In this document: positions 23,838 through 36,877 of the stretch, piece after piece | How positions within the stretch are numbered: the stretch's first letter is position 1 | Layout of the letters: each line of letters opens with the position of its first letter | Assembly (NCBI GenBank): GCA_022376925.1 | Contig: JAIOJX010000002.1 | Location: 63,760,001 to 63,824,000, forward strand | Direction of reading: 5' to 3' | Source: Tragulus kanchil | Taxonomy: Eukaryota; Chordata; Mammalia; Artiodactyla; Tragulidae | DNA: 64,000 bases | Notes under the pieces: generated by a model | The model's database searches: none | What the model was told of the DNA's origin: nothing | What the model saw: only the letters and a program-made list of their open reading frames with translations | Made by a program: the position numbers and the translations under genes

Positions 23838-25487
23838 TTCTCTACATGCTTGGACAAAAGTAGATCCCTGGGCATTTATGTGGGTAGAGAATAAATAAAC
23901 AAGATAAGTCTCTGTCTATGATGAAAATATTTGCCTATAGTAATAATTTCAAAAATGAAGCATCCTTTATAAAAGTTTTCTCTTATATCTCACCACCAGT
24001 TTATTTTTTAATGTTCTGTATATTTCTGTGCAGGGCCTACATTGATCAACTCACTGTTCTCTACATTTTTCTTATACATGTACTTCATTCACACTTGAAC
24101 TACATCGTGAAGAATAAAAATATAGAGTGCAATTTTATGTCCTTTAAAAAATTATAGCTTGAACCAAAAAGAGGTTACTTCTTGCTCTTGCTCTTTGATT
24201 TCATTTTAATTTCAAAACTAATTTCATGCTTTTAAATGTTAAATTACTATAAGGGTTTTCAACTTCCTGTCTTTAATTCTAGAATTATCTATTATCTACC
24301 ATGCTAATTTCTTTCCTGATTAAGTGGGAGTACAACAGAAACTAGCACAGAAATAGCAGAGGTCAGAATACTTACCAAATGAGATTCTGATATAATGCAT
24401 AATTCATGAAATATTATATTCACTCATGTTTTCCGTTGTGTTTAACTGGAAATGTGTCTTGCTAAATGCAGCTTTCTGAATTGTTTTAGATGTTGTTGAA
24501 ATCTATAGGTTCTTACTGTTTTTATACTTTTGTGAAAGTCTCCTTTAGTCTGTCATTAGCTTTCTTCATAAATGGTTCTTCTAAAAGAACTCTTTCAGTT
24601 TTGTCTCTCAAGATTCTCCAAAGTTGGTTACTCAGTGCCAAAGGAATTCTAAGTACTCATTCGTAATGCAAGTTAATCTATTGGTAAGCAAAGCTGAGTT
24701 TATTTCATTATACAATATAGTTGTTTTAACCAATATTCTCTTATTTTGTGTGTTCAAAGAGAAAATTAATTTAGTGCTGTTCTTGCATCGACAAATAAGA
24801 CTCTCAGCTGCAAGTGGCAGAAATTCAATTCAGATTAGCTTAACTGAGAAAGGAATGGGAAGGATAAAGGATGAGGCATTGATTCAAGCATGGTACAACC
24901 AGAGCTTCACATGATAGCCTTGATGCTTGTGTGTGTCTCTCACCTTTACTCACTTCTTACTTTGGCATCATTTTTTAGAAACCTGTGGTAACAAAGATGC
25001 CAGGTCTTTCAGTCCCAGGTCTATGAGTCCCAGGTCTCATAGTTATTATAATATTTCCAGAGAAAAGACCATGCTTCTCTTCCTCTGATCTCTGTAATTT
25101 CTTCTGAAGGGTTGCATTTGGCCATTCTCTCCATGTGCATACCCTTGGATAAATTCAGAGGGGTAAGGAGCTATGATTAATGTGAGATTAGTGCGTTACT
25201 GAGGTGGGAAAGGTGAAATGGCCTGGCTAGGGGAAGGGAGCTACTTTTACAGGAGAACAAGGTGACCAGAAGTAACAGATTCCCATATCCAGTTCAGGTC
25301 TTTGTGATGCCAAGCATCAAGCTAGGGGCTGCAAATAACAAATCTCTCTACTAAAAGTTCTTCAGGTTAGTTACTTAAATTTTAGAATGTTTTCAGAGTG
25401 ATCTAAATCTCTAGGAGCCATGGACAACTCACATATGATTCGCAAAACATAGGAGCATGTTTTTTCTTTCCATTCAGATCACTGCCA
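23838..25487. other. Unrecognised AT-rich DNA
   Basis: No gene or repeat family recognised. The part from 24621 is repeated from 25731. Frame 24624-24914 and its copy have no known homologue and no exon-like context. Confidence 0.5.
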
Positions 25488-26783
25488 GGACTTCCCTAGC
25501 GGTTCAGTGGTTAAGAGTCTGCCTTGCAATGCTAAGATCCCACCAGCCATGGGACAACTAAGCCCATACAGTGCAATTTTGGAGAATGCTTTGGAGTCCG
25601 AGCCCTACAACTAGAGTGTCTGTGTACCACAAGAAAAGCTCCTGTGTGCTGTAGCTAAGACCCGTGGCACCCATGGCACCCCAATAAATATAAACAATTA
25701 AGGTCAAAGCTGAAGTCTTATTTCCAAATTAAGTTGGTTACTCAGTGCCAAAGGAATTCTAAGTACTCATTTGTAATGCAAGTTAATCTATTGGTAAGCA
25801 AAGCTGAGTTTATTTCATTATACAATATAGTTGTTTTAACCAATATTCTCTTATTTTGTGTGTTCAAAGAGAAAATTAATTTAGTGCTGTTCTTGCATCG
25901 ACAAATAAGACTCTCAGCTGCAAGTGGCAGAAATTCAATTCAGATTAGCTTAACTGAGAAAGGAATGGGAAGGATAAAGGATGAGGCATTGATTCAAGCA
26001 TGGTACAACCAGAGCTTCACATGATAGCCTTGATGCTTGTGTGTGTCTCTCACCTTTACTCACTTCTTACTTTGGCATCATTTTTGAGAAACCTGTGGTA
26101 ACAAAGATGCCAGGTCTTTCAGTCCCAGGTCTATGAGTCCCAGGTCTCATAGTTATTATAATATTTCCAGAGAAAAGACCATGCTTCTCTTCCCTCTGAT
26201 CTCTGTAATTTCTTCTGAAGGGTTGCATTTGGCCATTCTCTCCATGTGCATACCCTTGGATAAATTCAGAGGGGTAAGGAGCTATGATTAATGTGAGATT
26301 AGTGCGTTACTGAGGTGGGAAAGGTGAAATGGCCTGGCTAGGGGAAGGGAGCTACTTTTACAGGAGAACAAGGTGACCAGAAGTAACAGATTCCCATATC
26401 CAGTTCAGGTCTTTGTGATGCCAAGCATCAAGCTAGGGGCTGCAAATAACAAATCTCTCTACTAAAAGTTCTTCAGGTTAGTTACTTAAATTTTAGAATG
26501 TTTTCAGAGTGATCTAAATCTCTAGGAGCCATGGACAACTCACATATGATTCGCAAAACATAGGAGCATGTTTTTTCTTTCCATTCAGATCACTGCCAGG
26601 ACTTCCCTAGCGGTTCAGTGGTTAAGAGTCTGCCTTGCAATGCTAAGATCCCACCAGCCATGGGACAACTAAGCCCATACAGTGCAATTTTGGAGAATGC
26701 TTTGGAGTCCGAGCCCTACAACTAGAGTGTCTGTGTACCACAAGAAAAGCTCCTGTGTGCTGTAGCTAAGACCCGTGGCACCC
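24621..26783. repeat. Direct duplication 9 (distance 1110-1111)
   Basis: Copy one is 24621-25672 and copy two 25731-26783. The 58-base joint (25673-25730) looks like a corrupted version of the A/T-rich sequence that follows copy two. Each copy ends in a plus-strand CHR SINE. Confidence 0.95.
25488..25690 (+). mobile_element. CHR SINE (classical type), copy a
   Basis: 'GGACTTCCCTAGCGGTTCAG' head, 'GATCCCACCAGCCATGGG', 'CAACTAAGCCCATACAGTGC' and 'GTAGCTAAGACCCGTGGCAC' follow the cetartiodactyl CHR-1 order. It is old and diverged. The tail is replaced by the duplication joint from 25673. Confidence 0.85.
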
Positions 26784-26796
26784 AAATAAATTAGTT
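26598..26796 (+). mobile_element. CHR SINE (classical type), copy b
   Basis: Repeat of 25488-25690 through duplication 9, here with its natural AAATAAATTA tail. Confidence 0.85.
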
Positions 26797-28010
26797 AAAC
26801 ATATATATAAAAAAATCACTCCACGGTTAATCATGCTGCCTATTCAGAGCTCCTAAAGAAATATAAACAAGCTACCTTGGAGTAAAATGTATAGTGTATT
26901 TGTGTTCTACCAGGTAGCATGCTTCAGAGAGTTAAAAGGCTAAGGGGTCATGGTGGAAGATATGAATCAGAGGACAGTGCCCTGATAGGAGTAGGCTGGG
27001 AGCCTGTTGGTCTGGGAGATGGAAGGCACATCGATTGTTGATTAGCCACATTTGTTTCAGAACAATCAAGGGGAAGGTTGTGATGATGACATGCTTGTTT
27101 TTACTCCTATCTGGTAAAAATCTCCTTTTGGGTTAAAAAATCCCCCTTTAAAAAAAAAAAACATAAATCTAATAAGCAAAGGAGACACAACTGTTTTCTA
27201 GAATGTGTCTGAAAGGTCACGTAGTGAAACATAAAAACACAAACACAACCGTGCTGGCTGTTGATTGTAGAGGAGATGTTCTACTTCAGTGCCAGTCAGT
27301 CTGCTTTCTGAGACTCTTAGACTGAAAGGGTGATGATTTTGTTGTAGAACCAACAATAAAAGACAAAAAAAAGCAAGTAACAGGAGCAAAGAAAAGCTCT
27401 AAGCAGAAATAATACCATAATAGGAGTCCTTATCTCCTGTCATCCTTTTAGACCAGGACGTTTGATGACTTAATGATTATCAAGAGTATGCTTCTCACTT
27501 GAGAGTCACTGTTTAGAAATTCAAATGTCTCTAATGCAATCAGTGTTCTAGTAGGGCCATTGCTTCTTTTCATTTCTGCTTCCCAAATTTACAACTCCAT
27601 CCTCTCCAGCCTGAATTGCCACTTAGACCATCCAGATTCCTGCCTACTCCATGCTCTTCCCTATGAAGTTCATGCACAGCTTTGGGACCAGGGTCACCAA
27701 TTGCCTGGAGTTCAACAAATGGTGTTACTTATCTTTGTAAGACTCATCTATGACACATTTTCACCTGTGAGGAAGAAGCAAAACTTGTTTTTTCACACAA
27801 GCCCCTTTATTTTGGTATAGAATCTAGAATCTGAAAGTTGTAGTCAAATCATAATTCTCCAGCTTATTAGCATAGATATCAGTTTATCCACCTTCTTTAT
27901 CTCTCAACCATCTCATCTATAATAAGGTAATCAAAAATAAGGTCTGCCCTTATAGACTTGTTTGGTAAGGATTAAGTGAGAAAAAATGTATGTGACATTT
28001 ACCCAGCAGC
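26797..28010. other. Unrecognised DNA
   Basis: Single-copy. Frames 27198-27389 (minus) and 27560-27820 (plus) resemble no protein I know. An A-run lies at about 27150-27162. Confidence 0.5.
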
Positions 28011-28801
28011 TGGCATATAGTTAGATTTTTATTGACATACAGTTGACATATAATACTGTATTAGTTTTAGGTGTATAGTGTAGTGATTCGACATTTGTAT
28101 GTGTTGTGAAATAATCACCACAATCAGCCTAGATACCATCTGTCACTGTACGAAGTTAATACAATATTATTGACTATATTCCCCATGCTGTTCTTGGTAT
28201 CCCCATGACATTTATTTTATAGCCAGGACTGTGTACCTCTTAATCCTCTTCATCCATTTAACTCCCCTTGTGATCCTTCCTTCTAGAAACCACCAGTCTG
28301 TTCTCTGTGTCTATAAGTTTTAATTTGTCTGTTTTGTTTTCATCTACTTATTTTTTGTTTGTTTTGTTCTTTTAGATTTTGCATGTAAGTGAAATTATGT
28401 AATTCTTGTTTTTCTCTGACTTGCTTAGCATTATACCCACAATGTTCACCCGTGTAATCCAGCATGGCAAGATTTCATTCATTTTCTGTGACTGACTATT
28501 CCACATCTTTCTCTGTTCATCCTTTGACAGACACCTAGTTTTTTCCCATATCGTGGCTATTGTCAATGAATATAGCAGTGCATATATCTTTTCGAGTTAG
28601 TGTTTTAATTTTCTTCAGATAGATACCTAATAGTGGAATTGCTTGACCATTTGGTAGATCTATTTTTAATTCTTTGAGGAACCTCCACACTGTGTTCCAT
28701 AGTGGCTATACCAAGCTGTTATCAAAAAAGACAAGAAACAACAACCATTGGCAGGACTGTGGAAAACAGAGAATCCTTGTTCACTGTTGGCATATAGTTA
28801 G
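28011..28801. repeat. 14-bp target-site duplication of the 28-kb L1
   Basis: TGGCATATAGTTAG occurs at 28011-28024 and exactly at 28788-28801, immediately flanking recognisable L1 sequence. Confidence 0.88.
28025..28787 (-). mobile_element. L1 3' end with inverted 5' segment
   Basis: 28025 to about 28712 is antisense L1: 3' UTR ('GTTTTAGGTGTATAGTGTAG') and then the ORF2 end ('CACACTGTGTTCCATAGTGG'). From about 28713 to 28787 the sequence switches to sense L1 ('AAAAGACAAGAAACAACAAC', 'CCTTGTTCACTGTTGG'). In intact L1 the latter lies just upstream of the former. The 5' end is therefore inverted, the usual product of twin priming. Confidence 0.88.
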
Positions 28802-29417
28802 TCCTTAAGAAGTACTGGCTACACTATGAATTCTCTCTTCCAAGCCTCATTGTTGGCCCTTCCCCTATATTTGCCTTGTGATTTAGCCACAGACTTCTCA
28901 GTTCACAAATTTCCATTCTGTTTTCTATTTCTTGGCCTTTATACATTCTCTGTTTCCCCTATTAGGCTGAATGGTTTAAGATCAGAGGTTATATCTTACT
29001 TGCATTTATAGTTCTTAACACAATACTAGATACCTTGTAGACTTGTAAGCAATAATGTTGAATGAAGACAGCTGTTCATTCCTCAAAATAAAACTGGCTT
29101 TTTCAAGTATTAATATTTGCTTTTAGTTTGGCATCATAGTCGGGTAAGGAAGAAGCCTCACTGATAAAAAAAAAAAAAAAAAACTGCTTAACCCCCTGTT
29201 CCTGGATATCCAAGTTTGGGGAACAGGATCTTTGGGCTAAGTCTGTTATTTTTTCTTTTCACAGCACTTTCCAACTGTCTCTGACTAGACTGTCACAACA
29301 GACAGACCCTTGACTTAACATTTAATACTTTTAAAAGGAAAATATGCTCAATTATGAAATTAAAAGGGAAAAGAAGAAAATCATCTCATGGGTAAACATT
29401 TCTTTGAATATGTTTTG
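28802..29417. other. Unrecognised DNA with an A-run
   Basis: Nothing recognised except an 18-A tract at about 29166-29183. No SINE or L1 could be attached to it. Confidence 0.5.
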
Positions 29418-31497
29418 TTGACCTGATGGGTAGGGTTAAGACTGCTTGATTATAGCTCAGTCTCTCAACACCCCACCTTTTCTACATGGGAGAGAACCAG
29501 CATGTTTCGATATAAGTGCATGCGACAACTATTGAGTTCACTGGGTTGTGTCATCAAGCTATGAAGAACTAGGGGCACTTTTATTTTGATCAGTCTTGAA
29601 GCATTCCATCAAAGTGACTGGACCACACAGTAAAATACATTAGAAACATTTCTACTATAAAAGTATGTAGCCGTTTCTTGGCAACTTTTTCTGAGGACTC
29701 AGAAAAAAATAATCATTCTGTGATCTCCAGGAGCTAATTTTGATAAGGAGTAACGGGCTGGTTTTAAATATGTTAGTTAAAAAGGGAAAAGTATGAAGTG
29801 CAAGAGGAGCTAAGATTCATTGTAAATATCTCTTAGACTTCGAAGTTGCTTGATTTGCATATTGCTGTGGTTTAGTGTTGGTGAATTGCCCAGAAATCAC
29901 AGAAGTACAATAAATAACTGTCTTGTTCAAGACCTACTTGTTATTTGTCTGTTTATGAACTACTACTCCTCCAACATTATTTACTCTGCTTTAAAAATAT
30001 TTATATTCACTTTAATCCTCAAGTAAACAAACATTTCATCCATTGACAAAAAAAAATAGTATATAATAATTGTCTAGTATCAACAAAACATTTTAAAGTT
30101 AACTTTATCCAGATATGGTTGGGTATGTTCTGTTAGTTGATTGAAATGAAACATTTGAAAAATTGCTTCAAATGTTTTTCACCATTAAAATTTTTGCTGT
30201 CATATGTTAATTTATCATAGAAACACTTATGCATTTTTCTTTGCTAGTTCATTGCAATGTCTTTGATGCAGTTTAGAAGTAAAGTATAAAATTATTTTAA
30301 ACAGATCTTGTATTAGCTTTTCAGTAAAACTAAACTGTAATAAGTGATGGCTTTGAAATTCTCTGTGAGAATCACAGAAGGAACTTCTCCAAAGTCTATT
30401 TTGCCAGCATTTTTATTCTTTGTAACTTGTGATAGGAAAAAAAGACGAACTTCAAAATTTTTTTCAAATCTGTTTTGACCTGATGGGTAGGGTTAAGACT
30501 GCTTGATTATAGCTCAGTCTCTCAACACCCCACCTTTTCTACATGGGAGAGAACCAGCATGTTTCGATATAAGTGCATGCGACAACTATTGAGTTCACTG
30601 GGTTGTGTCATCAAGCTATGAAGAACTAGGGGCACTTTTATTTTGATCAGTCTTGAAGCATTCCATCAAAGTGACTGGACCACACAGTAAAATACATTAG
30701 AAACATTTCTACTATAAAAGTATGTAGCCGTTTCTTGGCAACTTTTTCTGAGGACTCAGAAAAAAATAATCATTCTGTGATCTCCAGGAGCTAATTTTGA
30801 TAAGGAGTAACGGGCTGGTTTTAAATGGGTTAGTTAAAACAGGAAAAGAAATGAAGTGCAAGAGGAGCTAAGATTCATTGTAAATATCTCTTAGACTTCG
30901 AAGTTGCTTGATTTGCATATTGCTGTGGTTTAGTGTTGGTGAATTGCCCAGAAATCACAGAAGTACAATAAATAACTGTCTTGTTCAAGACCTACTTGTT
31001 ATTTGTCTGTTTATGAACTACTACTCCTCCAACATTATTTACTCTGCTTTAAAAATATTTATATTCACTTTAATCCTCAAGTAAACAAACATTTCATCCA
31101 TTGACAAAAAAAAATAGTATATAATAATTGTCTAGTATCAACAAAACATTTTAAAGTTAACTTTATCCAGATATGGTTGGGTATGTTCTGTTAGTTGATT
31201 GAAATGAAACATTTGAAAAATTGCTTCAAATGTTTTTCACCATTAAAATTTTTGCTGTCATATGTTAATTTATCATAGAAACACTTATGTATTTTTCTTT
31301 GCTAGTTCATTGCAATGTCTTTGATGCAGTTTAGAAGTAAAGTATAAAATTATTTTAAACAGATCTTGTATTAGCTTTTCAGTAAAACTAAACTGTAATA
31401 AGTGATGGCTTTGAAATTCTCTGTGAGAATCACAGAAGGAACTTCTCCAAAGTCTATTTTGCCAGCATTTTTATTCTTTGTAACTTGTGATAGGAAA
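29411..31497. repeat. Direct duplication 10 (distance about 1057)
   Basis: Copy one is 29411-30438 and copy two 30471-31497, with a ~32-base A/T-rich joint. A short divergent cluster lies at 29767-29795 versus 30824-30852. No repeat family was recognised inside. Confidence 0.94.
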
Positions 31498-32058
31498 CAC
31501 TACATAAATATCTTTAATGGGATGCTTTTGGCACCATTTGTTAAATTTATTTCTTCAGAAGGGATAGGATGTGTGTATGTGTGTCTGTCTGTGTGTAATC
31601 TACTGTCCTTCTGTCCAGCTACCCATACACTTGTTTCTTCTATTTTTCTCCTTAAATAAGTGATAACAATTTTTGGATTTTGAAATTTATAAAAACCAAG
31701 TCACATGATGAGGAATTGGGGAGCCAGTATGGGAGGGTATCAAAGGAAAATTTAGGCTAATATGATAAATAAACAGTTTCAAAATTAGAGCTGTGCTTAT
31801 GCTGTTCTAAGAATCTGTTTTTGCTGTATTTCTTCTTCTAGGTGGGTTTTCTTCCAGTTGGATCTCCATTTTAAAAAATATTATAGAAGAAAAGCTGACA
31901 CTTAAGATCTTGCCATGTGTACTTAAGAAATGTGCTATGCTTATCATAACAAATTAATGTTTTTCATTCTGGCATAAGCTCCTATCTCAGTGCAGTGTGG
32001 TAACTAGGATTTTATCAATTAGCAGAGATCCATGAATTGTATTCGGGGTAACACTACT
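29418..32058. other. Unrecognised AT-rich DNA
   Basis: Contains duplication 10 and the start of duplication 11. The plus frame 31402-31659, copied at 32555-32812, resembles no known protein. Confidence 0.5.
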
Positions 32059-32061
32059 TTT

Positions 32062-32258
32062 GTTGTTGCTCAGTGGTAAAGAATCCGCCTGCCGCTGCAG
32101 GAGACTCAGGGTTAGTCCCTGGGTTGAGAAGATTCACTAAAGAAGGAAATGCCAGTATTCTTGCCTGGGAAGTCCCATGGACAGAGGAGCCTGGCGGGCT
32201 ACAGTCCACAGAGACACAAAAGAGTCAGACAAGACTAGCAACTAAACAACAACAATCA
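32062..32258 (+). mobile_element. Bov-tA SINE, copy a
   Basis: 'GTTGCTCAGTGGTAAAGAATC', 'GTCCCTGGGTTGAGAAGATTC', 'GCCAGTATTCTTGCCTGGGA' and 'AGAGTCAGACAAGACTAGC' run in Bov-tA order and end in an AACAACAACAA tail. Confidence 0.9.
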
Positions 32259-33216
32259 CTGCTCTAAGTCCCTGAGTGGGTCTTTATTTCATGTTTACTT
32301 GATATTTCTGCACGCAGCGTGTATGTTTCTGTGTTCTTTTCCATCCTGCATGTATGGGAATTAATGTGCATCTTTTTTTCTGTCACTGTGTCTCCATATA
32401 AAATTTTGCTGTCATATGTTAATTTATCATAGAAACACTTATGCATTTTCTTTGCTAGTTCATTGCAATGTCTTTGATGCAGTTTAGAAGTAAAGTATAA
32501 AATTATTTTAAACAGATCTTGTATTAGCTTTTCAGTAAAACTAAACTGTAATAAGTGATGGCTTTGAAATTCTCTGTGAGAATCACAGAAGGAACTTCTC
32601 CAAAGTCTATTTTGCCAGCATTTTTATTCTTTGTAACTTGTGATAGGAAACACTACATAAATATCTTTAATGGGATGCTTTTGGCACCATTTGTTAAATT
32701 TATTTCTTCAGAAGGGATAGGATGTGTGTATGTGTGTCTGTCTGTGTGTAATCTACTGTCCTTCTGTCCAGCTACCCATACACTTGTTTCTTCTATTTTT
32801 CTCCTTAAATAAGTGATAACAATTTTTGGATTTTGAAATTTATAAAAACCAAGTCACATGATGAGGAATTGGGGAGCCAGTATGGGAGGGTATCAAAGGA
32901 AAATTTAGGCTAATATGATAAATAAACAGTTTCAAAATTAGAGCTGTGCTTATGCTGTTCTAAGAATCTGTTTTTTTGCTGTATTTCTTCTTCTAGGTGG
33001 GTTTTCTTCCAGTTGGATCTCCATTTTAAAAAATATTATAGAAGAAAAGCTGACACTTAAGATCTTGCCATGTGTACTTAAGAAATGTGCTATGCTTATC
33101 ATAACAAATTAATGTTTTTCATTCTGGCATAAGCTCCTATCTCAGTGCAGTGTGGTAACTAGGATTTTATCAATTAGCAGAGATCCATGAATTGTATTCG
33201 GGGTAACACTACTTTT

Positions 33217-33413
33217 GTTGTTGCTCAGTGGTAAAGAATCCGCCTGCCGCTGCAGGAGACTCAGGGTTAGTCCCTGGGTTGAGAAGATTCACTAAAGAAG
33301 GAAATGCCAGTATTCTTGCCTGGGAAGTCCCATGGACAGAGGAGCCTGGCGGGCTACAGTCCACAGAGACACAAAAGAGTCAGACAAGACTAGCAACTAA
33401 ACAACAACAATCA
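33217..33413 (+). mobile_element. Bov-tA SINE, copy b
   Basis: Repeat of 32062-32258 through duplication 11. No sequence difference was noticed. Confidence 0.9.
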
Positions 33414-33776
33414 CTGCTCTAAGTCCCTGAGTGGGTCTTTATTTCATGTTTACTTGATATTTCTGCACGCAGCGTGTATGTTTCTGTGTTCTTTTCCATC
33501 CTGCATGTATGGGAATTAATGTGCATCTTTTTTTTTTCTGGATGTCACTGTGTCTCCATATAAAAAAGGAGAAATTTACCATTTTTATCCTAACAAATGA
33601 AATTTTTACTGATTCTTACACAACTTGTTGGTCAGAAATTGAGCACATTTATAGTACAAGGGCTGATCATGGGAAAAGTCCAGAAAGGGAAAATTGGGTT
33701 TTGGAGGCTTGCACCTTATAATTGAGACTCAAACCTACATGCTATGTCTATAGAGTTTGCATTTCCTTTTGAAACA

Positions 33777-34715
33777 TATTAAGTATTTTTTTAAATCAAA
33801 ATAAAATATGTTTGCCATAAAATTCACCCTTTTAAAGTATATATTTCAGTGGTTTTTTAAAATATATTAAAAAACCTGTACCACATCACTGCTAATTCCA
33901 GAATATTTGTATCTTCACAAAAGAAATTCCATACCTGTTGGCAATCACTTGCTATTCTTCCCTCCCCTGATTCCTGTTAACTGTAATCTACTTTCTGTCT
34001 CTGTGGATTTGCCTGTTCTGGAGACTTCATATAAATTGAATTGTACAGTTTGAGACTTTCTCTGTATTCTTTTACTCAGCATAAAATTTTCAGGCTTTAT
34101 CCATGTGTATATATCACTATGTCCTTTCTGTTTGTAACTGAATAATGTTCCTTTGTATGGTTGAATGGATAGCCTACATTTTGTTTACACACTTATCCAT
34201 TGATGGACATTTGACTTGCTTCTACTTTTGGTTATTATGAAAACAGTGCTATGAACATTTAGATATAAGTTTTTGTGTGAATATATGCTTTTAACACTTT
34301 TGTATAAATAACCTTGGGGTGGAATTGCTGGGTCATATAATAACAGTATGTTTAAATTTGGGAATAACTGTCAAACTGTTTTCCACATTTTTACCCTCTC
34401 ATCAAGATATGAGCACTCCAATTTCTAAACATTCTAGCCAATATATAAATGTGTTAATTGCCTCAATTTGAATTGGATTAGTTTTCCTTTTATTGGGTAT
34501 GAGAGTTCTTGTATATTGTGAATGCTGAAGCCTTGACAGCTCTAGTTTGCAGACACTTTCTCCTATTCTGTGGAATGTCTTTTCACTTTCTTTATAGTGT
34601 CCTTTCACATGCAAATATTCTTTAATATTGAAAAATTCTAGCCTTTTTTGTTTTGCTTGCTTATGTTTTAAGTATTTACCTAACATCTACCAAAATTTAC
34701 CCAACATCTTTTTTG
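33777..34715 (-). mobile_element. Old L1 (L1M-type) 3' end
   Basis: Antisense L1 3' UTR: 'GCCATAAAATTCACCCTTTTAA', 'TGGATTTGCCTGTTCTGGAG', 'GGTGGAATTGCTGGGTCATA', then 'CTCCTATTCTGTGGAATGTC' further up. It is strongly diverged with no open frame of note, consistent with a pre-ruminant L1. The part from 34530 recurs at 35704-35889 through duplication 12. Confidence 0.85.
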
Positions 34716-34945
34716 AAACATCATACCCACCTTTCCTGTTCCATCTCACGTCTTACCCTAAACACACAGACACAGATACACACAGACACGCACACCCCAT
34801 TCCCATTCGAAACCACGTCAGAGTGCCACACTCCCTCAGTGGCCTTGATGTGTGTTTCATCCCTTACTCAAAGTGCCTCATTTGGCAGTTTTCATCAACT
34901 CTGACAGGATCTGGAAGCTCACCCAGACCTGCTTTTCCTTGCTCC

Positions 34946-35247
34946 GATCCTTGGCTTTTTTTTTTAAATTTTGGCCTCTCTTTTCATTGATGTTTTCATC
35001 CATTTGTTTTTCATCTGTCTTTATTCTTTGTCCTGTGTGGGCCTCCCATTGCAGTGGCCTCTCCCGTTGCAGAGCACTGGCTCTGGGCCTGTGCACTCCA
35101 GAGCTCTGGCTTGTAATTGGACATACCAGTCCAGCTGTTCTGCAGCACGGGGAATCTTCCCAAGCCAGAGATTGAACTGGCGCCCCTTGTACTGCAAGGT
35201 GGACTCTCTGTCCACTGGACCACCAGGGAAGCCTGATTCTTGGCTTT
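34946..35247. repeat. Target-site duplication of the 35-kb SINE
   Basis: GATCCTTGGCTTT (34946-34958) and GATTCTTGGCTTT (35235-35247) match at 12 of 13 bases and flank the SINE. Confidence 0.8.
34960..35234 (-). mobile_element. CHR-derived SINE, copy a
   Basis: Same distinctive family as 11900-12201. On the minus strand: GCTTCCCTGGTGGTCCAGTG head, 'AACGGGAGAGGCCACTGCAA', 'GGCCCACACAGGACAAAGAA' and a short A-rich tail. The frames through it (34878-35258 minus, 34971-35294 plus) are SINE-encoded, not genes. Confidence 0.9.
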
Positions 35248-35703
35248 ATATCCTCCACTTTCCTCTTCTAATCCCCAGGCATACAGTTGCATGATACTTT
35301 CACTGTGTATTATTACTTCTCTCACCCTTCCGGCACCTTGAGCTTCTTGAGATCAGGCCTGTCTTTGATTTCTGGTTATCCCAAACTGAACAGTGGTCTG
35401 CAGTAAATGCTGAAAAATATTTCAGTGAACGCCTACCGTTATCGTCAGACTGCCTTATTCACCATCTAGAATTACAGGCTGCGTCTTTCTCAGACTCTTT
35501 TCCATGGGAGGACATGACAATTGGGAGCTTCAATGTCTGTTCTCCTTCTTTTGGCCCGCCATACCCACTTGGCTACTGAAGTAGTCGCTATGAACTGAAG
35601 TAATATCGAAACAAGCACTTTGAGCTAAATGCTTCCTGGATTATTTAGTTCCTTATATGATTAAACACAAATTCCAGGGTCACAAGGCATGAACAGAAAG
35701 GGT
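35248..35703. other. Unrecognised DNA
   Basis: Nothing recognised. It is repeated at 36422-36877. The plus frame 36414-36752 has no known homologue. Confidence 0.5.
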
Positions 35704-36133
35704 GCCTTGACAGCTCTAGTTTGCAGACACTTTCTCCTATTCTGTGGAATGTCTTTTCACTTTCTTTATAGTGTCCTTTCACATGCAAATATTCTTTAAT
35801 ATTGAAAAATTCTAGCCTTTTTTGTTTTGCTTGCTTATGTTTTAAGTATTTACCTAACATCTACCAAAATTTACCCAACATCTTTTTTGAAACATCATAC
35901 CCACCTTTCCTGTTCCATCTCACGTCTTACCCTAAACACACAGACACAGATACACACAGACACGCACACCCCATTCCCATTCGAAACCACGTCAGAGTGC
36001 CACACTCCCTCAGTGGCCTTGATGTGTGTTTCATCCCTTACTCAAAGTGCCTCATTTGGCAGTTTTCATCAACTCTGACAGGATCTGGAAGCTCACCCAG
36101 ACCTGCTTTTCCTTGCTCCGATCCTTGGCTTTT

Positions 36134-36409
36134 TTTTTTAAATTTTGGCCTCTCTTTTCATTGATGTTTTCATCCATTTGTTTTTCATCTGTCTTTATTC
36201 TTTGTCCTGTGTGGGCCTCCCATTGCAGTGGCCTCTCCCGTTGCAGAGCACTGGCTCTGGGCCTGTGCACTCCAGAGCTCTGGCTTGTAATTGGACATAC
36301 CAGTCCAGCTGTTCTGCAGCACGGGGAATCTTCCCAAGCCAGAGATTGAACTGGCGCCCCTTGTACTGCAAGGTGGACTCTCTGTCCACTGGACCACCAG
36401 GGAAGCCTG
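36134..36409 (-). mobile_element. CHR-derived SINE, copy b
   Basis: Repeat of 34960-35234 through duplication 12, including both target-site copies. Confidence 0.9.
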
Positions 36410-36877
36410 ATTCTTGGCTTTATATCCTCCACTTTCCTCTTCTAATCCCCAGGCATACAGTTGCATGATACTTTCACTGTGTATTATTACTTCTCTCACC
36501 CTTCCGCACCTTGAGCTTCTTGAGATCAGGCCTGTCTTTGATTTCTGGTTATCCCAAACTGAACAGTGGTCTGCAGTAAATGCTGAAAAATATTTCAGTG
36601 AACGCCTACCGTTATCGTCAGACTGCCTTATTCACCATCTAGAATTACAGGCTGCGTCTTTCTCAGACTCTTTTCCATGGGAGGACATGACAATTGGGAG
36701 CTTCAATGTCTGTTCTCCTTCTTTTGGCCCGCCATACCCACTTGGCTACTGAAGTAGTCGCTATGAACTGAAGTAATATCGAAACAAGCACTTTGAGCTA
36801 AATGCTTCCTGGATTATTTAGTTCCTTATATGATTAAACACAAATTCCAGGGTCACAAGGCATGAACAGAAAGGGTG

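Larger units (their letters stand above)
31246..33562. repeat. Direct duplication 11 (distance 1153-1155)
   Basis: Copy one is 31246-32400 and copy two 32400-33562. Its left ~250 bp overlap duplication 10, so that block exists three times (about 30190-30438, 31246-31497, 32401-32650). Each copy contains the same Bov-tA. T-run lengths differ (32371 versus 33529). Confidence 0.94.
34530..36877. repeat. Direct duplication 12 (distance 1173-1174)
   Basis: Copy one is 34530-35704 and copy two 35704-36877, joined flush. I noted only a one-base indel near 35328 versus 36502. Both copies carry the end of an old L1 and the same CHR-derived SINE. Confidence 0.96.

Noticed and set aside
34628..34990. 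120-codon plus frame, repeated at 35802-36164
   Set aside because: It spans the end of an old antisense L1 and unrecognised DNA. There are no motifs, and the second copy is part of duplication 12.
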